The translations under genes and the position numbers were made by a program. The notes beneath the pieces are model-generated. The model was not told the origin of the DNA. It was given only the letters and a program-made list of their open reading frames with translations, and ran no database searches. From Mycolicibacterium goodii (GTDB taxonomy: Bacteria > Actinomycetota > Actinomycetes > Mycobacteriales > Mycobacteriaceae): a stretch of 64,000 nucleotides of DNA. Shown here in pieces: positions 56,494-64,000 of this stretch; the stretch's first letter is position 1; every line of letters starts with the position of its first letter. The stretch covers positions 992,001 through 1,056,000 of the forward strand of contig NZ_CP092364.2 of assembly GCF_022370755.2 (NCBI RefSeq), in the 5' to 3' direction.

Positions 56494-57350
56494 AAGCCCT
56501 GCCCCGGTGCGTCGATGAAGATGTCGATGATCGGACTGTCCCCGCCACCATAACCAGAAAGGTCGCTCACGCCTGCGGTGGTGAGCACCTCGGAGTCGAG
56601 GAACGTCTTACCGTTGACCTCACCCGCCGGTCGCGACAGAATCTCGACGGCCGCGTCGGCCATGATCTCGGGTCCGCGGGAGGACTTCAACAGCTCCTGG
56701 CCGCCCGCACCGTTGGCCACGGCCGCGGTCGCGATGTACGTCTCGGGCCACAGACAGCTGAAACCTATCTTCGCGTCGGCATATTCGGCGGCCCAGCCCT
56801 GCGAAAGCAGCGTCATCCCGTACTTCGACAGCGTGTAGGAGGGGTGCGCGCCGAGCCAGTACGGGTTGAGGTTCAGCGGCGGGGCCAGGGTGAGCACATG
56901 CGCGCGACGGCCGGCCTCTGCGGACTTGGCCAGGTGCGGCAGCGCAGTCTTGGTCAGCAGGAACGTACCGCGCACGTTGATGTCCATCATCAGGTCGAAC
57001 TTCTTGACCGCCAGCGATTCGGTCGGTTCGGTCGCGATCGCGCTGGCGTTGTTGACCACGATGTCGACACCGCCGAAGCGTTCCACCGCGGTGTCGATGG
57101 CGCGCGCCACGTCCTCCTCCTTGCGGACGTCGCCGACCACCGCGACTCCCTTGCCGCCCGCGGCCTCGACATCGGCGACCGCGGTGTGGACGGTGCCTGG
57201 CAGCTTCGGGTGCGGTTCTGCGGTCTTGGCCAGCAGCACCACGTTCGCGCCGCGCTTCGCGGCCCCCAACGCGATTGCCAGACCGATCCCGCGGCTGCCG
57301 CCGGATACGACCATCGTGAGGTCGGCGAAAGACTCCTGCTGGGTGGACAT
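56490..57350 (-). CDS. Short-chain dehydrogenase/reductase (HSDL2-like)
   Basis: The 286-residue NAD(P)-dependent oxidoreductase has the nucleotide motif VSGGSRGIGLAIALGAA, NNASAI and the catalytic SYTLSKYGM (Tyr-xxx-Lys). The segment LLAKTAEPHPKLPGTVHTA is characteristic of the HSDL2/citronellol-dehydrogenase-like branch. First gene of the leftward operon; the candidate promoter and operator lie at 57421-57455. Confidence 0.9.
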   Translation of the reverse strand: MSTQQESFADLTMVVSGGSRGIGLAIALGAAKRGANVVLLAKTAEPHPKLPGTVHTAVADVEAAGGKGVAVVGDVRKEEDVARAIDTAVERFGGVDIVVNNASAIATEPTESLAVKKFDLMMDINVRGTFLLTKTALPHLAKSAEAGRRAHVLTLAPPLNLNPYWLGAHPSYTLSKYGMTLLSQGWAAEYADAKIGFSCLWPETYIATAAVANGAGGQELLKSSRGPEIMADAAVEILSRPAGEVNGKTFLDSEVLTTAGVSDLSGYGGGDSPIIDIFIDAPGQGL

Positions 57351-57420
57351 GGGCCTCCTCGTCGGACGCGGCGGGGTCTACCGACGCCTCAGGTGAGAAC
57401 GTTGCCGCGTACCCAGAAGG

Positions 57421-57455
57421 GTATTGGCATTCTCATTTTTAGCAAGTGTCGTACT
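57421..57455 (-). promoter_or_regulatory. Repeat element 1: candidate promoter/operator of the SDR-fadD operon
   Basis: On the minus strand TTGCTA and TACCCT are 16 bases apart, with AATGAGAATGCCAATA between them. Most of the 35-base segment is repeated at 57567-57600, and AATGAGAAT recurs at 61978-61986. A repressor at this place would block the -35/-10 interval. Confidence 0.55.
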
Positions 57456-57566
57456 CCTATGGCTCGGCAACCGGCCGAACCGCATCTCCCAGAGCGTTCG
57501 GGGTGAGGCAGGGGCCGCGGGTCGAGGCGCTTCCGTCCAGTACACGGCACACATTTCCCCGGCGCG

Positions 57567-57600
57567 GTATTGGAATTCTCATTTTTTGTAAGTACGTTAT
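57567..57600 (+). promoter_or_regulatory. Repeat element 2: candidate promoter/operator of the mutase operon
   Basis: Direct repeat of the element at 57421, with about 25 of 29 bases identical over the first part. On the plus strand TTGGAA (57570-57575) and TACGTT (57593-57598) are 17 bases apart and end 5 bases before GTG 57604, with no Shine-Dalgarno, so the mutase mRNA is probably leaderless. Confidence 0.55.
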
Positions 57601-57603
57601 CGG

Positions 57604-59195
<1,592 letters not shown>

Positions 59196-59196
<1 letters not shown>

Positions 59197-59594
59197 TGGC
59201 TACTCGGGTGCTGGTCGCCAAGCCGGGGTTGGACGGCCACGACCGCGGTGCCAAGATCGTCGCGCGTACGTTGCGGGACGCCGGTTTCGAGGTCATCTAC
59301 ACCGGCATCCGGCAGCGCATCGAGGACATCGTGTCGATCGCGTTGCAGGAAGATGTTGGGCTGGTGGGACTTTCGATTCTGTCCGGGGCCCATGTGGCGT
59401 TGACCGCGCGCACTGTCGAGGCGCTGCGGGATGCCGATGCCGGTGACATCGCCGTCGTCGTCGGCGGCACCATCCCGCAGGGCGACGTACAGAAACTGCT
59501 CGACGTCGGAGCTGCCGCGGTGTTCCCGACGGGCACGCCGCTGGACACGCTGGTGACCGAGGTGCGGGCACTCACGGAGAAGGTGGGCAGATGA
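59196..59594 (+). CDS. B12-dependent acyl-CoA mutase, small (cobalamin-binding) subunit
   Basis: The 132-residue protein is the Rossmann-like B12 domain: GLDGHDRGAK holds the cobalt-ligating His (DxHxxG), followed by LSILSG and VVVGGTIP of the base-off binding signature. The GTG start shares a base with the large-subunit stop (TAGTG), so the two subunits are made together in equal amounts. The end overlaps the LLM gene (ATGA). Confidence 0.94.
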
Positions 59595-60547
59595 GACTGG
59601 GCGTGATGATCGGGGCCGAGCGCGGCGACATGGCGCGCAAGGTCGACAAGCTCGCGGCAGACATCCAGTGGGCGGAGGCCGCTGGTCTGGACAGCGCGTG
59701 GATGCCGCAGGTGCCCGACGACTTCGACTCCCTCAGCATGGTCGCACTGATGGCCGCGCACACTTCGACGATCGAACTCGGTACGGCGGTCGTGCCGCTG
59801 CAGGCTCAGCATCCGATTGCCCTTGCCCGCCAGGCACTCTCGGTCCACGCGATCTCGGAAGGCCGGCTGGCGCTCGGGGTGGGCCCGTCACACCACTGGA
59901 TCATCCGCGACATGCTGGGCCTGCCGTACGACAAGCCCGCCGCCTACACGCGCGACTATCTCGAGGTGCTAGGCGTCGCGTTGTCCGGGCCGGGTCCCGT
60001 CGACGTCGAGAACGACACGTTCACGGTGCACAATCCCACCGTGCTGGCCGCCGAGACGCCGCTGCCGGTGCTGATCGCCGCACTCGGTCCGGTGATGCTG
60101 CAGATCGCCGGCGAACTGGCCGACGGCACGGTGCTGTGGATGGCCGATGAACGCGCCATCGGTGACCACATCGCACCGCGCATCACCAAGGCCGCGGAGA
60201 ACGCCGGCCGGCCCGCACCGCGGATCGTGGCCGGAATTCCGGTGTGCTTGTGCGCGAATTCGGAGATCGAGGCCGCCAAGGAGCGCGCGAACCGGATCCT
60301 GGCGGAGGCCGAGACGTCGCCCAACTATCAGCGGCTGCTCGAACGCGGCGACGCGCGCAATGTCGGTGATCTGTGCGCGGCCGGCGACGAGGATGCCATC
60401 TTGGCCCGCTTCAAGAAGTTCGCCGATGCCGGCGTGACGGATCTGTCGGTGCGCCTGCTGCCGATCGGCGACAACCGTGACGAGTTGATCGCGTCGAAGT
60501 ACCGGACACGTGAGGTGATCGCCGAGCTCGCGAAGGCGGTGCGATGA
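59591..60547 (+). CDS. Luciferase-like F420-dependent oxidoreductase
   Basis: The 318-residue LLM-fold protein starts MRLGVMIGAERGDMARKVDK, with ELGTAVVPLQAQHPIALARQ and GRLALGVGPSHHWI. I recall a protein family defined around an M. smegmatis gene with this profile (F420-dependent, TIGR03564). It would oxidise or reduce an alcohol/aldehyde or enoyl group with coenzyme F420. Coupled to the mutase small subunit by a 4-base overlap, so it probably acts on the same intermediate series. Confidence 0.85.
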   Translation: MRLGVMIGAERGDMARKVDKLAADIQWAEAAGLDSAWMPQVPDDFDSLSMVALMAAHTSTIELGTAVVPLQAQHPIALARQALSVHAISEGRLALGVGPSHHWIIRDMLGLPYDKPAAYTRDYLEVLGVALSGPGPVDVENDTFTVHNPTVLAAETPLPVLIAALGPVMLQIAGELADGTVLWMADERAIGDHIAPRITKAAENAGRPAPRIVAGIPVCLCANSEIEAAKERANRILAEAETSPNYQRLLERGDARNVGDLCAAGDEDAILARFKKFADAGVTDLSVRLLPIGDNRDELIASKYRTREVIAELAKAVR

Positions 60548-60589
60548 GCGCTTGCGCGAAGAGCCGAGGATCGCGATGAGCGCTTGCGC
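60541..60589 (+). repeat. 17-base direct repeat creating an 11-codon minicistron
   Basis: GCGATGAGCGCTTGCGC occurs at 60541-60557 and again at 60573-60589. The first copy supplies an ATG (60544) overlapping the LLM stop; it reads 11 codons and stops at 60577-60579, overlapping the true CoA-transferase ATG at 60576. It looks like a duplication of the start region of the next gene. Confidence 0.7.
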
Positions 60590-61649
60590 CCCGTTGGCCG
60601 GTATCCGCGTCATCGAGGTCGGCGTGATGCTTGCGGGCCCGTACGCCACGATGATGCTCGCGGATCTCGGCGCGGAGGTGATCAAGGTCGAACCGCCGGG
60701 CGGGGAGATTTCACGGCAGGTGGGGGACAGCTATTTCGCGAGCCTCAACCGGGGCAAGCGCAGCCTGTGCCTGGACCTGGCGTCACCCGAGGGCAAGGCG
60801 AGACTCGCTGAACTGGTGGCGGATTCGCACGCGCTGCTGGTGAACATGAAGCCTTCGGTGATCCGCCGCCTCGGCCTGACCTATGAGGCGTTGAGAGAGT
60901 TCAATCCGAAGATCGTGTGTGTCGCCATGACGGGGTTCGGGCTCGACGGCGGCGACGATCCGGCGTTCGACTACGTGATCCAGGCTGCGACCGGGGTGGC
61001 GGCGATGACCGGTGATCCACATGGTCCGCCGACGCTGCCGGGCTACTCGTCGGCGGACAACTCCACCGGGCTCACTGCGGCGCTGGGTCTGCTGGCGATG
61101 ATCGTGTCCGGCCGCGGGGGCCAGGTGGACGTGTCGCTGCGCGATGTCATGCTGTCGCAGCTGAACTACCGTGCGTCGGCGTACCTCAACGACGGTACCG
61201 AACCGCGCCGCTACCCGAACGGTGCGCACTCGTATTACGTTCCTGCCCAATTGTTTCCGACGGCCGACGGACATCTCGCGCTGTTCATCACGCACGACGG
61301 GTTCTGGAGGTCGTTCGCCGGCGAGGCGGGTATCGACGGGTTCGCGACCATGGCGGAACGCGCGGCCCGGCGTGACGAGGTACTGCAGGTGGTCACCGCG
61401 ACGCTTGCGACCGATTCGGCCGCAAGCTGGGAGGCGCGGCTCAAACCGCTGGGTATCCCGGTCGCGGCGGTGCGCACGCTGCCGGAGGCGCTTTCCGCCA
61501 CACCAGAGGCGATCGTCACCGCCGGTGACTTCCGCCTGGTGGGGAGTTCGATCCGGGTATCCGGGTACGAGCCCGACTACCGGCCGCCACCGGCGTTCGA
61601 CGAGTTCGCCCAGCGGTCTCCGGCGGCGCAGCCTCAGTCTTCGTCGTAG
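60576..61649 (+). CDS. CaiB/BaiF (family III) CoA-transferase
   Basis: The 357-residue protein begins with the family pattern PLAGIRVIEVGVMLAGPYATMMLADLGAEVIKVEPPGG and contains NRGKRSLCLDLASPEGKARL. The likely catalytic Asp is in FDYVIQAATGV (about residue 135). It transfers CoA between acids or acts as a racemase; racemases of this family (AMACR type) are a real alternative. Start ATG with GAGGA 6 bases upstream. The 3' end overlaps the ferredoxin gene by 16 bases, tail to tail. Confidence 0.92.
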   Translation: MSACAPLAGIRVIEVGVMLAGPYATMMLADLGAEVIKVEPPGGEISRQVGDSYFASLNRGKRSLCLDLASPEGKARLAELVADSHALLVNMKPSVIRRLGLTYEALREFNPKIVCVAMTGFGLDGGDDPAFDYVIQAATGVAAMTGDPHGPPTLPGYSSADNSTGLTAALGLLAMIVSGRGGQVDVSLRDVMLSQLNYRASAYLNDGTEPRRYPNGAHSYYVPAQLFPTADGHLALFITHDGFWRSFAGEAGIDGFATMAERAARRDEVLQVVTATLATDSAASWEARLKPLGIPVAAVRTLPEALSATPEAIVTAGDFRLVGSSIRVSGYEPDYRPPPAFDEFAQRSPAAQPQSSS

Positions 61650-61945
61650 GAGACCGTCACGGTGTCGCAGTCCGGGACCGCCTGGCACGTCAGCACGTAA
61701 CCTTCGGCGACCTCGTCGTCGTCGAGAGCGTCGTTGACGCGCATCGTGGCCGTTCCTTCGAGGAGTTTGGCCATGCACGTGCCGCAGTTTCCCGCCTCGC
61801 ACGAGAACGGAGGTGTCATGCCGGCTCGTCGTGCGCTCTCCAGCAGCGTCTCATTCGGCCTGCGTGGGACCGAGACCTGCGCACGCTCGAACAGGATGGT
61901 CACCTTCCCTCCGGGCTCTCCGTTGGGTAGTGGTTCTGCCGTCAT
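61634..61945 (-). CDS. Plant-type 2Fe-2S ferredoxin
   Basis: The 103-residue protein has the cluster ligands CEAGNCGTC followed by TCQA near the C-terminus, the C-x4-C-x2-C...C pattern. ATG at 61945 with GGGGAG 5 bases upstream is preferred to an in-frame start at 61990. It is monocistronic, divergent from the ligase at 62091, and may carry electrons to the P450 or another oxygenase; its partner is not proven by context. Confidence 0.9.
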   Translation of the reverse strand: MTAEPLPNGEPGGKVTILFERAQVSVPRRPNETLLESARRAGMTPPFSCEAGNCGTCMAKLLEGTATMRVNDALDDDEVAEGYVLTCQAVPDCDTVTVSYDED

Positions 61946-61979
61946 CAAGCTCCCCTGCGCACTAGCATTCTGATACAAT

Positions 61980-61994
61980 GAGAATAGCATTCTC
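61980..61994 (+). promoter_or_regulatory. Repeat element 3: GAGAAT inverted repeat between ferredoxin and ligase
   Basis: GAGAATAGCATTCTC is a 6-3-6 inverted repeat preceded by ACAAT, giving the AATGAGAAT core also present on the minus strand of elements at 57421 and 57567. TAGTAT at 62004-62009 could be the -10 of the rightward gene. Likely TetR-type operator, by inference. Confidence 0.55.
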
Positions 61995-62090
61995 CGGAAA
62001 TGATAGTATCTTCTCGCTCACCTCGCGTACGCGGTGAGCGCGCGTCACGAGAGGCGGCACTGGTGGATTCGGCACGGACAGGTGGGTCTC

Positions 62091-63479
62091 ATGGCTGACG
62101 CTGCCGTGCTCGCGTTCGGTGACCGCGAATACACTCTTGCCGAACTCGACTCGCTCACCGGCGGCATGGCCACGGCGTTGGCTCGCCGCGGCGTCGGCCC
62201 GGGCGAGCGGGTCGCGATGATGTCGTCGAACCGTCCCGAGTTCGTGGTGGCGCTGCGCGCGATCTGGCATCTCGGAGCCGCGGCGGTCCTGATCAGCCCG
62301 GCCTGGAAATCCGCCGAGATCGCCCACGCCCTGAAGCTCACGCGGCCGACCCACGCGGTAGGGGATCATCCGCTGCTCGCCGAACACCTGCCGATGCTGC
62401 GCCTCGACGAGCCGATCACGCCCGGTGAACATCGCGGCCACACCGACATGGTCACCCCGGATGCCGATGCGTTGTTCGTGTTCAGCTCCGGCACCACCGG
62501 CATGCCGAAAGCCGTGTGCCACAGCCATGCCGGGTTCGCGGCCGCCATCGAACACTGGCGCGACGCGCTCGGGCTGACCGCGGCAGACCGTATGCAGATC
62601 ATGACCCCGCCGTCGCACATCCTCGGCCTGCTCAACATCGCGATGGTGCTCGACACCGGCGCCTGGATGCGGCTGCATCCCCGGTTCGACGTCGACACCA
62701 TGTTGCGCCATATCGAATCCGACCGCATCACGATCGAGATGGCCGTGGCGCCGATCGCTCTGGCACTGGCCGCGCATCCGGAGCTCGAGCGGTTCGACAT
62801 GTCGTCCCTGCGGTACGTGATGTGGTGCGCGACGCCGGTCACGCGCAGCGTCGCCGAGGACATCACCGCGCGCACCGGCATCCGGTGGCTCACCGCGTAC
62901 GGCACCACCGAACTACCGGTCATCGCGTGCAATCCACCGGAGGACACCAGGATCGAGACCGTCGGCAAACCGGTGTGCGGCGTGCGGGTGCGCATCGCGG
63001 ATACCGGTGAGATCGAGGTGTGTTCCCCCTCGGTCATGCGCGGCTATCTGCCCGAGAGCGCCACCGCGGGCGCGTTCAGTGACGGTTCCGGCCACGGGTG
63101 GTACCGCACCGGCGACATCGGATTCCTCGACGATGACGGATATCTGCACATCACCGACCGCGCCAAGGAGATGATCAAGGTGCGCGGTTTCCAGGTCGCG
63201 CCGGCCGAGGTCGAGGCCGTGTTGCACGCGCATCCCGCCGTGGCCGACTGCGCGGTTTTCGGTGCACCGGACGCGGCCGACGGGGAAGCCGTCGTCGCGG
63301 CCGTGGCCACATGTGCCGAGGTGTCCGCCGACGAGCTCATCGACCTGGTCTGCTCGCGGCTCGCGTCGTACAAGCGGCCGCGCCGCATCGAATTCGTAAC
63401 CGAGATACCCCGCTTGCCTTCCGGGAAGGTATTGCGACGAGTGCTGAAGGAGCGGCATGGACGTCCGTCTGACGGCTGA
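62091..63479 (+). CDS. AMP-dependent acid-CoA ligase
   Basis: The 462-residue ANL enzyme has VFSSGTTGMPKAVCHSH, the core motif TAYGTTELPVIACN, YRTGDIGFLDDDGYLHITDR and the C-terminal Lys in LPSGKVLRRVLKERH. Start at ATG 62091 (MADAAVLAFGDREYT) with AGGTGGG upstream; an upstream in-frame ATG at 62034 lacks homology support. Short N-terminal domain. The second ligase of the cluster after 55003-56493, so two different acids or two steps may need activation. Confidence 0.9.
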   Translation: MADAAVLAFGDREYTLAELDSLTGGMATALARRGVGPGERVAMMSSNRPEFVVALRAIWHLGAAAVLISPAWKSAEIAHALKLTRPTHAVGDHPLLAEHLPMLRLDEPITPGEHRGHTDMVTPDADALFVFSSGTTGMPKAVCHSHAGFAAAIEHWRDALGLTAADRMQIMTPPSHILGLLNIAMVLDTGAWMRLHPRFDVDTMLRHIESDRITIEMAVAPIALALAAHPELERFDMSSLRYVMWCATPVTRSVAEDITARTGIRWLTAYGTTELPVIACNPPEDTRIETVGKPVCGVRVRIADTGEIEVCSPSVMRGYLPESATAGAFSDGSGHGWYRTGDIGFLDDDGYLHITDRAKEMIKVRGFQVAPAEVEAVLHAHPAVADCAVFGAPDAADGEAVVAAVATCAEVSADELIDLVCSRLASYKRPRRIEFVTEIPRLPSGKVLRRVLKERHGRPSDG

Positions 63480-64000
63480 ACAGCAGCAGCTGCGAGAGGC
63501 TGCTGCGAAACTGGCCGACGACCTCGGACCTGGCTCGGTCCAGGAACTCTCCGACGAGAACAGGGTCTCGCGGTTGGAGAGCACCGTGGCCGCCACCGAG
63601 TGGCGCACACTGCGATCCGACGGCGCGTCCGGGGTGGAGGTGGCGATCGTCGCCGAGGAGTTAGCTCGTGGGCTCGTCGACGTGCCGTACCTCGGGCCGA
63701 TCCTCGCCGATGACCTGGGACAGCGCCTCGGCCGTGCGGTCGCGCTGCCCGAGACGGCGGCCGCAGGCGTCGACCTCACCAACATCGCCGTGGGTGTCGC
63801 CGAGTCACCCGCCGAACTCGACGAGCTCTCCTGCGACGACGCGGCGCGCTGGCATGCTTTGGCGCTCGCCGCCACCGGCGCAGATCTGGTCGGTGCGGCG
63901 CGCGGCGCTCATGCTCTTGCCGTCGACTACGCGAAGGTGCGCGAGCAGTACGGCTCGACGATCGGCTCCTATCAGGCTGTCGCGCACATGCTGGCCGAAG
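63457..64000 (+). CDS. Acyl-CoA dehydrogenase (FadE type), N-terminal part
   Basis: The gene runs off the right edge; 181 residues are visible, starting MDVRLTAEQQQLREAAAKLA with GAAGGAG before the ATG, inside the last 23 bases of the ligase gene. The helical start and the later ATGADLVGAARGAHALAVDY followed by REQYGSTIGSYQAVAHMLAE are typical of actinobacterial acyl-CoA dehydrogenases. The middle beta domain is short, as in the FadE subunits that pair as heterodimers (one partner lacks the catalytic base), so a second fadE just beyond the edge is likely. Confidence 0.88.
   Translation, partial: MDVRLTAEQQQLREAAAKLADDLGPGSVQELSDENRVSRLESTVAATEWRTLRSDGASGVEVAIVAEELARGLVDVPYLGPILADDLGQRLGRAVALPETAAAGVDLTNIAVGVAESPAELDELSCDDAARWHALALAATGADLVGAARGAHALAVDYAKVREQYGSTIGSYQAVAHMLAE

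Overview
The window is chromosomal DNA from a fast-growing mycobacterium, very close to Mycolicibacterium smegmatis. Four things point there: high G+C; the gene order atp operon, murA, single-promoter-cluster rRNA operon, ogt, alkA, nucS, glgB/glgE/glgP, dinG, pncB, clpS, mec-cysO-cysM, murI, rph, rdgB, which matches the Rv1304-Rv1343c segment of M. tuberculosis as I recall it; a short 16S helix 18, as in rapid growers; and mycobacterial protein traits such as the fused b-delta ATP synthase subunit, the gamma-subunit insertion and MurA with Asp in place of the fosfomycin-reactive Cys. No IS elements, prophage or CRISPR arrays were seen.

Layout. 1-6784: F1Fo ATP synthase operon atpB(end)-E-F-H-A-G-D-C. 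6792-9190: DUF2550 membrane protein, cobalamin adenosyltransferase, murA. 9256-14865: rRNA promoters, leader, 16S, 23S, 5S and a strong terminator. 14898-19603: DNA repair block (ogt, ada-alkA, nucS) around a membrane class III nucleotide cyclase. 19614-22725: methylmalonyl-CoA epimerase, thiolase, DUF3817 protein, YbbN-like thioredoxin-fold protein. 22722-30633: glucan metabolism (glgB, glgE, glgP) with a streptogramin-lyase-like gene overlapping glgP. 30645-35545: lipoprotein metalloprotease, dinG helicase, pncB. 35612-43757: clpS and DUF2017, P1-family peptidase, the mec-cysO-cysM cysteine pathway, rhomboid, murI, cyclic-nucleotide phosphodiesterase-like MBL protein, rph, rdgB, two small membrane proteins. 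43794-48050: tRNA-Leu(UAG), a fatty-acyl-AMP ligase, a DUF4333 protein and a second lipoprotein metalloprotease. 48528-49785: ahpC-ahpD peroxide defence.

49809-64000 is an accessory catabolic region and the most likely place for an undescribed system. Two sub-regulons are visible. (a) An MHS-type transporter, a LacI-family regulator, a cytochrome P450 and an APH-fold kinase-like protein share a near-identical palindrome over their two promoters. (b) An SDR plus acyl-CoA synthetase operon, a B12-dependent acyl-CoA mutase (separate large and small subunits) with an F420-type LLM oxidoreductase and a CaiB/BaiF CoA-transferase, a plant-type ferredoxin, and an acyl-CoA ligase plus acyl-CoA dehydrogenase share an AATGAGAAT-type element in their intergenic regions. 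The mutase keeps the methylmalonyl-CoA-type Tyr and Arg but carries Ala where methylmalonyl-CoA mutase has Tyr243, so a carboxylated acyl-CoA of unusual shape is a reasonable substrate guess. Read as a whole: uptake, hydroxylation, CoA activation, oxidation and B12-dependent skeletal rearrangement of an unidentified compound. The pathway is inference; the gene families and shared DNA elements are read from the sequence.
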